Part shown: in pieces, positions 10,481 to 18,623 of the stretch
Position numbering within the stretch: position 1 is the first letter of the stretch
How the letters are laid out: the number at the start of each line of letters is the position of its first letter
Source: Streptomyces aureoverticillatus
Lineage (GTDB): Bacteria > Actinomycetota > Actinomycetes > Streptomycetales > Streptomycetaceae
Reading direction: 5' to 3'
Length of the DNA stretch: 64,000 nt
NCBI RefSeq assembly: GCF_014649395.1
Contig: NZ_BMSY01000006.1
Location: forward strand, 1-64,000
Notes under the pieces: generated by a model
Database searches by the model: none
What the model was told of the DNA's origin: nothing
Seen by the model: only the letters and a program-made list of their open reading frames with translations
Translations under genes and position numbers: made by a program

Positions 10481-11815
10481 ATGCATGTCTCGCAAGGCAA
10501 GAGACTCACGCGTGCCCGCAAGGGGGTCGGCGCGGCCCTCGCGGTGACCGCGCTCCTGGGCGCCGCGATAACGGCGGCGGGCCCCGCCTCGGCCAGTGAC
10601 AAGGCCGCTCCCAAGGCCCCCGCGGCACCCCCGGCCGACTGCAGCGCCGCCTACCAGATCGAGCAGACCCTCGACGGCGGCACGACCTGGCGCATGTGCT
10701 GGCACTACAACACCTACTCCGGGCTCATCCTCGACAAGGTCAGCTACCAGCCCAAGGGCGAGGCCAAGCCCATCCCGGTCCTCACCAGCGCCCGGCTCGC
10801 CCAGGTGCACGTCCCCTACGACGACGGCGAGGCCGAGTTCGACGACGTCACCGGCACGGACTTCGGCATGGCCCTGCAGAAGCTGAAGACCAGCGAGTGT
10901 CCCGGCGGCACCATCAAGACCGTCAAGGTGCCCGACCGGGGCGACGTCTCCGGCCTGTGCGTCACCACACGCGCGCGGGGGCACGCGTACCGCCTCAACA
11001 ACGACGCGAGCACCGGCGGCACCGGCAAGGTCTACACCGGCCAGGGCCGGGACCTGCTCGTCTACACCGTCAACAAGGCGTCCTGGTACGAGTACATCAC
11101 CGAGTGGCGGTTCTCCTCCGACGGCACCGTCAGCTCCAACGTGGGCGCGACCGGCAGCCTCTCGCCGTACGACTTCGACGGCGGCGACGGCCGCGGCTGG
11201 CCCATCGGCAAGGGCGACCAGGCCAAGGCCGAGAGCCACTCCCACAACGTCTTCTGGCGGATGAACTTCGGCCTGGACGGCTCCCCGAAGGCCAAGGTCG
11301 AGCAGTACGACTCCAAGGTCACCCCGCCCGGCACCGGCGGCGGCAGCCCCACCACGAAGACCACCCGCACCCCGGTCACCAAGGAACTCGCGGGCGACCG
11401 CAAGGACATGCGGTGGTGGCGCGTGGTGTCCACGGCGGGCAAGAACAAGGACGGCCACCCCCGTTCGTACGAGATCGTCCCCGGCGCCAGCCAGAAGCAC
11501 GCCGGGCGGCCGTACACCAAGCGCGACGTGTTCTTCACCGAGTACAAGAAGTGCGAGCAGTACGCGAGCAACAACCCGTCCTGCGGCAACGGCGTGCCCA
11601 CCAGCGTCGACAAATGGGTGAACGGCCAGACCCTCACGCACCCCATCACCTGGGTGAACATCGGCTTCCACCACATCGCGCGGGACGAGGACCAGCAGCC
11701 CATGCCGGTCCACTGGCAGGGCTTCTCGCTGGCCCCGCGCGACGTCACCGCCATGAGCCCGCTCACTCCCGGTGATCTGGCGGGACAGAACGGACGTCCG
11801 CCGAACGGCAGTTGA
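10481..11815 (+). CDS. Secreted copper amine oxidase catalytic (D4) domain protein
   Basis: A 444-residue exported protein with SD AGAAGGAG before ATG 10481 and a signal peptide ending near ASASDKA (residue about 38). Key amine-oxidase residues line up: catalytic base D121 in EFDDVTG after VHVPYDD; the topaquinone precursor Y203 in SWYEYITEW, where the family has N-Y-D/E; copper ligands H253 and H255 in ESHSHN; and the third His in GFHHIARDEDQQPMPVHW (397/398). The D121-to-Y203 distance of 82 residues is close to that of bacterial enzymes (about 84). It would oxidise primary amines outside the cell. Odd points: Trp replaces the usual Asn before the cofactor Tyr, and the D1-D3 domains are absent from this chain and appear to sit in the preceding gene. 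Confidence 0.75.
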   Translation: MHVSQGKRLTRARKGVGAALAVTALLGAAITAAGPASASDKAAPKAPAAPPADCSAAYQIEQTLDGGTTWRMCWHYNTYSGLILDKVSYQPKGEAKPIPVLTSARLAQVHVPYDDGEAEFDDVTGTDFGMALQKLKTSECPGGTIKTVKVPDRGDVSGLCVTTRARGHAYRLNNDASTGGTGKVYTGQGRDLLVYTVNKASWYEYITEWRFSSDGTVSSNVGATGSLSPYDFDGGDGRGWPIGKGDQAKAESHSHNVFWRMNFGLDGSPKAKVEQYDSKVTPPGTGGGSPTTKTTRTPVTKELAGDRKDMRWWRVVSTAGKNKDGHPRSYEIVPGASQKHAGRPYTKRDVFFTEYKKCEQYASNNPSCGNGVPTSVDKWVNGQTLTHPITWVNIGFHHIARDEDQQPMPVHWQGFSLAPRDVTAMSPLTPGDLAGQNGRPPNGS

Positions 11816-11918
11816 GATACGACCCTGTCCATCCGGCTGCACCGCCCGCCGGTCCCGGAGTACCCTTCCTTGATCGTTGACCGGGGGAGAGGCCGGGGGA
11901 ACGGAAGGCGGTGCGTGG

Positions 11919-13160
11919 GTGAGCTCGGGTGGGCGGGAACTGCCCCCTGGTGACGAGGGTCACGAGGAGGGCTCCGCCAACGTCCCGCCGTCGGCCGTGT
12001 CCTTGGCGCGGCCGGTGGACGCGGGATCCCAGATCGGTCCCGAGCTGGACTGGGGGGCCGACGCCTGGCGCGAGGTGCGTACGCGCGCCCAGCGGGCCGG
12101 GCGGGCCTACATCTGGCTGAATCTGGTGGAACAGCGGCTGCGCGCGGTCGTGGCCGCTGTTCTGCGTCCCGTCTACGAACCCGTCCACGCCGACGACTGG
12201 GTCGTCGCCGCGGCCGGACCCGCGGGGCAGGAGTGGGTGCAGCGGGCCGTCGCCGTACGCGAGGTGAGCCGCCGCAAGGGCTATTTGCTCGACCCCGCGG
12301 ACGACAACGTGCTGAGCTTCCTGACCCTCCCGCAGCTGCGGGAGCTGATGGTCCAGCACTGGCCCTGCTTCGAGCCGTATCTGGACGACCGGCGCGAGGT
12401 GGAACTCGCCCTGGACGAGCTGGAGGTCACCCGCAATGTGGTCTCCCGCAACCGCGCCCTGTCCCCGACGGTCCTGGCCCAGGCCGAACGCGCCTCGGCC
12501 CGGCTCCTGGAGATCCTCGGCGCGGGCTCCGACACCCCCTCCGCGCGGCGGCTGCCCGTCGACGCCGTCGAGGAACTGGTCGGCGACCGGTACGCCGACG
12601 TGGTCGGCGTGCACGCCGACCGGGTGCGGCTGCTCCGCCAGTTCCCCGCCGAGGACCTGTTCGGCGAGGCCCGCCGCGTCGACGCCATCGGCATCGGCCT
12701 GAACCTGCTGGTCCAGAACTTCTCCGGACGCCGCCTGGTGCGCCTCGCCGAGTCCGGCTGCCGGGTGCGGCTGCTGTTCCTCAACCCGGCGAGCAGCTCC
12801 GTCAAGCGGCGCGAGCGCGAACTGGGTCTGAAGCGGGGCGAGCTGAGCCGCGCCGTCGAGACGAACATCCTGCACATGCGGCGGGTACGGTCCCGGCTGC
12901 GCGACCCCGGGGCCTTCGAGATCCAGGTCTTCGACGAGACGCCGCGCTTCACGGCCTATCTGGTCGACGGCGACGGAGCGGACGGCATCGCGGTCGTCCA
13001 GTCCTACCTGCGCCGGACGCGCGGCATGGAGGCGCCGGTGCTCGTGCTGCGCGGCGGCGGCCGGGTGGTGAAAGCGGGCGAGAACGGTGAACACGGGCTC
13101 TTCGCGACATACCGGGAGGAGTTCGAGACGGCGTGGGCGGACTCGCGGCCGGTGTCGTGA
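11919..13160 (+). CDS. SAV2148-family HEPN domain protein
   Basis: A 413-residue cytosolic protein conserved in Streptomyces. GTG 11919 (VSSGG...) is preferred to TTG 11877 because a GGAAGG-like site precedes it and family members begin there. Residues about 50-190 are alpha-helical (RAYIWLNLVEQRLRAVVAAV) and fit a Swt1-type HEPN fold. Where such domains carry an R-N-x4-H type RNase motif, this one has VVSRNRALSP with no His, so nuclease activity is doubtful. The C-terminal half (GRRLVRLAESGCRVRLLFLNP) looks like a small ligand- or nucleotide-sensing alpha/beta domain. Its role is unknown. It stands alone, 124 bp before the exonuclease gene. Confidence 0.8.
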   Translation: MSSGGRELPPGDEGHEEGSANVPPSAVSLARPVDAGSQIGPELDWGADAWREVRTRAQRAGRAYIWLNLVEQRLRAVVAAVLRPVYEPVHADDWVVAAAGPAGQEWVQRAVAVREVSRRKGYLLDPADDNVLSFLTLPQLRELMVQHWPCFEPYLDDRREVELALDELEVTRNVVSRNRALSPTVLAQAERASARLLEILGAGSDTPSARRLPVDAVEELVGDRYADVVGVHADRVRLLRQFPAEDLFGEARRVDAIGIGLNLLVQNFSGRRLVRLAESGCRVRLLFLNPASSSVKRRERELGLKRGELSRAVETNILHMRRVRSRLRDPGAFEIQVFDETPRFTAYLVDGDGADGIAVVQSYLRRTRGMEAPVLVLRGGGRVVKAGENGEHGLFATYREEFETAWADSRPVS

Positions 13161-13284
13161 CGCGGGGCCCGGCCGGGCCGGACCCCGCCCGTCGGCGACA
13201 AGCGGAATCCGGCCATCGGATTGTCAGTGGCGCATGGGATCGTGGTGGTCACTGGGGGAAAGCACCACGACGAAGGGGGCGGCC

Positions 13285-14010
13285 ATGGGCTGGCACCGGG
13301 AGCTGCTGATCGGCTTCGACCTGGAGACGACGGGCACGGATCCGCGTGAGGCACGCATCGTCACCGGGGCGGTGATCGAGGTCAGGGCCGGGCAGGAGCT
13401 GGGCCGCCGCGAGTGGCTCGCGGATCCGGGGGTCCCGATCCCGGAGGACGCGGTGGCCGTGCACGGCATCACGAACGAGCGCGCCGCCGCCGAGGGCAGG
13501 CCCGGCGCGGAGGTCGCCGACGCGCTGGCCGGCGTCCTGGTGTCCTACTGGCAGGCGGGCGTCCCCGTCGTGGCGTACAACGCCGCGTTCGACCTGAGCC
13601 TGCTCTCCGCCGAGTTGCGCCGGCACGGGCTCGCGTCCCTGCGCGAGCGCCTCGGCGGCGCGGAGCCCGCCCCCGTCATCGATCCGTACACCATCGACCG
13701 CTCCGTCGACCGTTATCGCCGCGGCAAGCGCAACCTCGAAGCGGTCTGCACCGAGTACGGCGTGGTCCTGGAATCGGCCCACGACGCGTCCTCCGACGCC
13801 CTCGCCGCGGCCCGGCTCGCCTGCGCGATAGCCACCCGCCACACCAAGGTCGCCGACCTCGGCGTGGCCGAACTGCACCGCCGCCAGGTGGAGTGGTACG
13901 CCGCGTGGGCGGCCGACTTCCAGACCTTCCTCCGCAAGAAGGGGAACGCGTCCGCTGTGGTGGACGGGACTTGGCCGTTGCGGGAGGACGATGTGGCGGC
14001 GGGGGTGTAG
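13285..14010 (+). CDS. 3'-5' exonuclease, DnaQ/epsilon-like
   Basis: A 241-residue DEDDh-type exonuclease. Exo I is IGFDLETTGTDP, Exo II is VAYNAAFDLSLL, and Exo III is HDASSDALAAARL with the His five residues before the Asp. These provide the four acidic metal ligands and the general base. It would degrade DNA or RNA 3' ends with Mg2+; whether it is a proofreading subunit or a stand-alone nuclease cannot be told. ATG 13285 is preceded by GAAGGGGG. A hairpin 36 bp after the stop may terminate the transcript. Confidence 0.92.
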   Translation: MGWHRELLIGFDLETTGTDPREARIVTGAVIEVRAGQELGRREWLADPGVPIPEDAVAVHGITNERAAAEGRPGAEVADALAGVLVSYWQAGVPVVAYNAAFDLSLLSAELRRHGLASLRERLGGAEPAPVIDPYTIDRSVDRYRRGKRNLEAVCTEYGVVLESAHDASSDALAAARLACAIATRHTKVADLGVAELHRRQVEWYAAWAADFQTFLRKKGNASAVVDGTWPLREDDVAAGV

Positions 14011-14046
14011 CCCTGCGGGGCTCCCCAATCCCGCCCCTTCCCGTAA

Positions 14047-14068
14047 CCAGGGGGCTGCCGCCCCCTGG
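14047..14068 (+). terminator. Hairpin after the exonuclease gene
   Basis: A 9-bp perfect GC stem (14047-14055 with 14060-14068) and a 4-nt loop, 36 bp after the stop codon. No U-tract follows, as is usual in Streptomyces. Confidence 0.5.
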
Positions 14069-14076
14069 ACCCCCGT

Positions 14077-14340
14077 ATCGCCGCTTCGCGGCTCGTCCTC
14101 AATCGCCGGACGGGCTGGAGGGGGTGGGCGTCTCGGGTGGGTGGGAAGCCCCCGGCCGGTCGGCCTGCGGCCTCGTCCTCAATCGCCGGACAGGCTAAAA
14201 AGCAGCCGCACCGGCACATTTCTAGCCCGTCCGGCGATTGAGGAGGAGCCGCGAAGCGGCGATGAAAAGGACGGGTGGGTGGGGGAAATAGCCCCTCCGG
14301 CGTTTGAGGAGCGGGGGTTCGGGGGCGGAGCCCCCGTGGC
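14077..14340. repeat. Family A intergenic inverted-repeat cluster
   Basis: Arms 14077-14116 and 14224-14263 are 40-nt inverted copies with one mismatch, built from the units CCGCTTCGCGG and CCTCAATCGCCGGACGGGCT. Further partial copies lie at 14176-14197 and 14290-14310. The cluster fills the space between two convergent genes. The same units recur near 37.5, 42.8 and 63.9 kb. Confidence 0.85.
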
Positions 14341-14348
14341 GGTGACGG

Positions 14349-15224
14349 TCAGAACGGGTGCCACCGCACCGCGGTGTCCCCGTCCCGGAGGGACGCCACG
14401 CGGCGGCGGAATTCGGCCAACGCCGCGGGGTTGCCCGGCGCATGCTGCGCGACCCACGCGCAACTCGCCGTCTCCCGCGCCCCGCGCAACACCGCACAGC
14501 CCTCCCACTCCCGCACATCCCACCCGTACCCCCGGGTGAACTCGTCGTAGGCCTCGGCCCCGAGCCCGTACCGATCCCGGGACAGGGCCATGACCACCAG
14601 GTCGTGCTCCCGCAGATCGGAGGAGAACGTCTCCAGGTCCACCAGGACGGGCCCGTCCGGCCCCACCAGGACGTTGCGCGGCAACGCGTCCCCGTGGATG
14701 GGCCCAGGGGCCAGCCGCGGCACGAGCGCGGCGGCCGCCGCGGCGAACCCGTCCCGCCGCTCCCGCAGATAGTCGGCGTCCTCCACGTCGATCGCGTCCC
14801 CGGCGAGCCGCAGCCACCGCTCGACCCCGCCGAGCAGTTCGCGCCGGGGCAACTCGAAGGAAGGGGACGGCAGTGCGTGGACCAGGCGCAGCAGCGCCGC
14901 CAGATCACCCGCGCCCGCGGGCCGGGCGGCAGCGGGAAGGCGGTGCCAGAGCGTCACCGGATGCCCGGAGACGAGCCGCGGCTCGGGCTCGGCGGCCCGC
15001 ACGGCCGGCACCCCGGACTCCCGCAGCCACCCGGCGACGGCGAGTTCGCGCCGTGCCCGGTCGAGCAGTTCCGGCGCGTTCCGGCCGACCTTCACGACGA
15101 GGTCGCCCACGGCGAACACCGCGTTCTCGCCGAGCGCGAGCAGCTCGGCACGACCGGCGCCGCCCGCCGCGCCCGCCGTGACACCCGCCGCGTCCAGGAC
15201 GTCCCGCGCCCCTGCCTCGTCCAT
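14349..15224 (-). CDS. Aminoglycoside phosphotransferase-family protein
   Basis: A 291-residue protein kinase-like fold. The catalytic loop is PIHGDALPRNVLV (residues about 177-189) and the metal-binding motif is VLVDLETF, the APH equivalents of HRD and DFG. The N-lobe Lys is probably in DLVVKVGR. It likely phosphorylates a small molecule; nothing points to true aminoglycoside resistance. ATG 15224 has GGGAGG six bases upstream. The gene is divergent from the sugar ABC operon. Confidence 0.85.
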   Translation of the reverse strand: MDEAGARDVLDAAGVTAGAAGGAGRAELLALGENAVFAVGDLVVKVGRNAPELLDRARRELAVAGWLRESGVPAVRAAEPEPRLVSGHPVTLWHRLPAAARPAGAGDLAALLRLVHALPSPSFELPRRELLGGVERWLRLAGDAIDVEDADYLRERRDGFAAAAAALVPRLAPGPIHGDALPRNVLVGPDGPVLVDLETFSSDLREHDLVVMALSRDRYGLGAEAYDEFTRGYGWDVREWEGCAVLRGARETASCAWVAQHAPGNPAALAEFRRRVASLRDGDTAVRWHPF

Positions 15225-15330
15225 CCGTTGCCTCCCGCACCCTGTGCCTCACCCGCGGCCGGTGGCGTCCGGCCGCCGCGCAAGTCTCGCATTCGCACAG
15301 GCCAGACCGGACTTCCGGCGTGCGCAGTTG

Positions 15331-15344
15331 CTTGACGTATCAAG
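15331..15344. promoter_or_regulatory. Operator-like inverted repeat upstream of the sugar ABC operon
   Basis: CTTGA-CGTA-TCAAG, 72 bp upstream of the first permease start. A second small hairpin (15367-15382) lies nearer the gene. It is probably the site of a sugar-responsive repressor; no regulator gene is adjacent. Confidence 0.45.
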
Positions 15345-15416
15345 ATCACATCAGCACGATGACGGGGGCCGCCTGGGCGGCCAAAACCCAATCAGCCGCC
15401 CAAAGGAGCCGATTCC

Positions 15417-16352
15417 GTGACATTGGCGACCGCGCGTAAGCGGTCCGGCAGAGGCTCCCCCGGGGGCGCGCCCCGAGCCGGGGTGATGGACCACGGCGCC
15501 TGGTTCCTCGTCCTGCCCGCGCTGCTCCCGATCCTGGTCCTGAGCGTCGGCCCGCTGCTCTACGGCATCTCGCTGGCCTTCACCGACTCCCAGTCGGGCC
15601 GCACCGAGCCGACCCAGTGGATCGGCCTGCTCAACTTCCAGGACCTGCTGCACGACACCCTGTTCTGGGACTCGTTCCGGATCGGCCTGCTGTGGGCCGT
15701 CGGCGTGACCGTGCCGCAGTTCCTGCTGGCCCTCGGCCTCGCCCTGCTGCTCAACCAGAACCTGCGCTTCCGCTGGCTGGCCCGGTCGCTCGCGATCATC
15801 CCGTGGGCGATGCCGGAGGTGGTCGTCGGCATCATGTGGCGGCTCGTCTACAACCCGGACGCGGGCATCCTCAACGAGACGATCCGCGACCTGGGCCTGG
15901 GCGACGGCCGGGACTGGCTGACGGGCATCGGCTCCGCGCTGCCCGCCGTCATCGTCGTCGGCGTCTGGGCGGGCATGCCGCAGACGACGGTCGCCCTGCT
16001 CGCAGGTCTGCAGAACGTGCCGCGCGAGCTGCACGAGGCCGCCGAGATGGACGGCGCCGGCGCCTGGCGCCGCTTCCGCACCGTCACCTGGCCCGCCCTG
16101 AAGCCCATCGCGCTCGCCATCACGGCGCTCAACTTCATCTGGAACTTCAACTCCTTCGCGCTGGTCTATGTGCTGACCAACGGCGGCCCCGGCGGGCGTA
16201 CGCGCCTGCCGATGCTGTTCGCGTACGAAGAGGCGTTCCGCTACGGCCAGTTCGGCTACGCGGCCGCGATGGGCTGTGTGATGGTCGCGCTGATCTCGGT
16301 GCTGCTCGCCGTGTACCTCGTGGGCCGGCTGAAGGGAGGCGACGAGCGATGA
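15417..16352 (+). CDS. Sugar ABC transporter permease (MalF-like)
   Basis: A 311-residue inner-membrane subunit with about six helices. The EAA loop that contacts the ATPase is ELHEAAEMDGAGAWRRF, followed by TWPALKPIAL. GTG 15417 is preceded by AAAGGAG. Its stop overlaps the start of the second permease by 4 bp (ATGA), so translation is coupled. Similarity is to the carbohydrate-uptake CUT1 class. No ATP-binding gene is present; in Streptomyces such importers share the ATPase MsiK (knowledge). Confidence 0.92.
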   Translation: MTLATARKRSGRGSPGGAPRAGVMDHGAWFLVLPALLPILVLSVGPLLYGISLAFTDSQSGRTEPTQWIGLLNFQDLLHDTLFWDSFRIGLLWAVGVTVPQFLLALGLALLLNQNLRFRWLARSLAIIPWAMPEVVVGIMWRLVYNPDAGILNETIRDLGLGDGRDWLTGIGSALPAVIVVGVWAGMPQTTVALLAGLQNVPRELHEAAEMDGAGAWRRFRTVTWPALKPIALAITALNFIWNFNSFALVYVLTNGGPGGRTRLPMLFAYEEAFRYGQFGYAAAMGCVMVALISVLLAVYLVGRLKGGDER

Positions 16353-17197
16353 GCTCCCGTACCAGCCGGACCGGCGGACCCGCGCGCGCGGGGCAGTACC
16401 TCGCGCTGCTCGCGTATCTCGTCTTCCTCGCCTTCCCGTTCCTGTGGCTGATCTCCACCTCCTTCAAGCCCTCGCGGGAGCTGGGCAGCCTGCACCCCAC
16501 CTGGATCCCGAAGGACCCGACGCTCGCCAACTACCGCCAGGCCTTCGACGAACAACCCCTGCTCGAAGCCGCGGGCAACTCACTGGTCGCGGCCCTGACC
16601 GCGGCCCTCGTCGCCGTCGTCATCGCGACCCCGATGGCGTACGTGATGGCGCGGCACCGCACACTGCTCGCGCGGGCCGCGACCGGCTGGGTCGTGGTCA
16701 GCCAGGCGTTCCCGTTCGTCCTGGTGATCATCCCGCTGTTCCTGGTCCTGAAGAACCTGCACCTGATCAACTCGCTGCCCGGACTGATCATGGTGTACGT
16801 GGTGTGGGCGCTGCCGTTCGCCCTGTGGATGCTCGTCGGGTACGTCCGTGCCGTGCCGCCCGAGCTGGAGGAGGCCGCCGCGGTCGACGGCGCGAGCAAG
16901 CTGCGCACGCTCGTCTCCGTCACCGCGCCGCTGCTCGCGCCGGGCATCGTGGCGACGGCGCTGTTCGCCTTCATCACCGCCTGGAACGAGTTCTTCTTCG
17001 CGCTCGTCCTGCTCAAGACCCCGGAGAAACAGACGTTGCCGGTCGTCCTCACGCACTTCCTGGGCGCGGAGGGCGCGGCCGACCTCGGCCCGCTCGCCGC
17101 CGCCGCGTTCCTCGCGACACTCCCGTCGCTCGTCGTCTTCGCCGTCATCCAGAAGCGGATCACCGGCGGGATGCTGGCCGGGGCGGTGAAGAGCTGA
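16349..17197 (+). CDS. Sugar ABC transporter permease (MalG-like)
   Basis: A 282-residue second permease of the importer with about six helices. The EAA loop is ELEEAAAVDGASKLRT. ATG 16349 overlaps the previous stop, and its own stop overlaps the lipoprotein start by one base (TGATG). The gene order permease, permease, binding protein differs from the common order with the binding protein first. Confidence 0.92.
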   Translation: MSSRTSRTGGPARAGQYLALLAYLVFLAFPFLWLISTSFKPSRELGSLHPTWIPKDPTLANYRQAFDEQPLLEAAGNSLVAALTAALVAVVIATPMAYVMARHRTLLARAATGWVVVSQAFPFVLVIIPLFLVLKNLHLINSLPGLIMVYVVWALPFALWMLVGYVRAVPPELEEAAAVDGASKLRTLVSVTAPLLAPGIVATALFAFITAWNEFFFALVLLKTPEKQTLPVVLTHFLGAEGAADLGPLAAAAFLATLPSLVVFAVIQKRITGGMLAGAVKS

Positions 17198-18552
17198 TGC
17201 GCGCCGAAGGGCTGATGCGCGCGCCCCGCCCGGACCGCCCGGACCACCCGCGTCGACCGCGCCGCTCGCGGACCCTCGCCGCCGTGCTCGCCCTGGTCAC
17301 GGCCTGCGGGCTGCTCTCCGCGTGCAGCGACGACGACGGCGGTTCCGACGGCCGGATCACGCTCCGCTTCCAGTCGCTGGCCTGGCAGAAGGAGTCCGTC
17401 GACGCCAACAAGGAGCTGGTGCGGGAGTGGAACGCCACCCACCCGGACGTCAGGGTCGAGTACGTCCAGGGGAGCTGGACCAGCGTCCACGACCAGCTCC
17501 TCACCTCCTTCGAGGGCGGTGAGGCGCCGGACATCATCCACGACGCCTCCGACGACCTCGCCGACTTCGCGTACGGCGGCTATCTCGCGGACCTCGGAGA
17601 GCTGCTCCCGAGACGGCTCAAGTCGGATATCCCGCAGGCCAGTTGGGACACCGCCACCTTCGGCGGCAAGGTCTACGGAGTGCCGTTCCTCCAGGAGCCG
17701 CGCGTGCTGATCGCCAACGCGAAGTGGCTCAGGGAGTCCGGCGCCCGGATCCCGACCCCCGAGAAGCCGTGGAGCTGGCCGGAGTTCCGGTCGGTGACCA
17801 GGGAACTGACCGAGGGGAAGGGCAAGTTCGGGGTGGCGTGGCCGCTCAAGGAGCCCGTGTCGGCCACGCTCAACCTGTCGCTGTCGACCGGCGGGAAGCT
17901 GTTCCACCGGCGCGCGGACGGCAAGGCGGAGATCCGCTTCGAGGCGGCCGACGAGGTGCTGCCGCGCACCGTCCACGACCAGGTCAACGTCGACAGGAGC
18001 GCGTCGTCCGCCACGCTCGGCATGGGCGGCTCGGACACCCTGCCCGGCTTCTTCGGCGGCAAGTACGCGATGGTGCCGCTCGGGTTCTCCTACCGCCAGC
18101 AGATCGCGCAGCAGGCGCCGAAGGGCTTCGACTGGCAGGTGCTGCCCGCGCCCGCCGGGGCGGACGGGCTCGCGCAGGGCGTCAGCCCGCAGACCCTGTC
18201 GGTCGCCGAGGACAGCCCGCACAAGAAGGAGGCCGCGCGGTTCATCGACTTCTTCCTGCGGCCCGCGAACATGGTGCGGCTCGCGCGCGGCGACTGGATG
18301 CTGCCGACCGGCAAGGAGGCGCTCAAGGACCCGGCGCTGCGTACCGAGAAGGACGACTGGGCGATCGGCACGGCGCTCGCGGAGCACCTGCGTCCGGCGC
18401 CCGCCCAGTCGGTGCGCGGCTACCCGGAGTGGATGGACAAGATCGCGACGCCCGCGCTCCAGGAGTACTACAGCGGCGCGATCGGCATGGACGAACTCCG
18501 CGAACGCCTGGTGGAGGACGGGAACCTGGTGCTCAAGCGCTACCAGCGCTGA
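17197..18552 (+). CDS. Extracellular sugar-binding lipoprotein
   Basis: A 451-residue solute-binding protein (family 1) that delivers sugar to the two preceding permeases. A basic N-terminus is followed by a hydrophobic segment and the lipobox LLSAC, with lipidated Cys43. The mature part starts with an Asp/Gly-rich tether and then ITLRFQSLAWQ. Start ATG 17197 overlaps the upstream stop; ATG 17215 is an alternative. The sugar is not evident. Confidence 0.92.
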   Translation: MRAEGLMRAPRPDRPDHPRRPRRSRTLAAVLALVTACGLLSACSDDDGGSDGRITLRFQSLAWQKESVDANKELVREWNATHPDVRVEYVQGSWTSVHDQLLTSFEGGEAPDIIHDASDDLADFAYGGYLADLGELLPRRLKSDIPQASWDTATFGGKVYGVPFLQEPRVLIANAKWLRESGARIPTPEKPWSWPEFRSVTRELTEGKGKFGVAWPLKEPVSATLNLSLSTGGKLFHRRADGKAEIRFEAADEVLPRTVHDQVNVDRSASSATLGMGGSDTLPGFFGGKYAMVPLGFSYRQQIAQQAPKGFDWQVLPAPAGADGLAQGVSPQTLSVAEDSPHKKEAARFIDFFLRPANMVRLARGDWMLPTGKEALKDPALRTEKDDWAIGTALAEHLRPAPAQSVRGYPEWMDKIATPALQEYYSGAIGMDELRERLVEDGNLVLKRYQR

Positions 18553-18587
18553 CCCCCGCTGCCCGGGACGGCCCGGCGCGAAACGAG

Positions 18588-18617
18588 TTGCACGAGACGT
18601 ATCGTCTCGCCTATGGT
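18588..18617 (+). promoter_or_regulatory. Promoter with TetR-like operator for the glycosyltransferase
   Basis: A -35 TTGCAC (18588-18593), 18 bp and a -10 TATGGT (18612-18617). Six bases later is ATG 18624, so the mRNA is probably leaderless. A perfect 7-bp inverted repeat CGAGACG-TAT-CGTCTCG (18593-18609) fills the spacer, where a bound repressor would exclude RNA polymerase. The shape is typical of TetR-family sites; no tetR gene is seen nearby. Confidence 0.65.
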
Positions 18618-18623
18618 CGGGGC

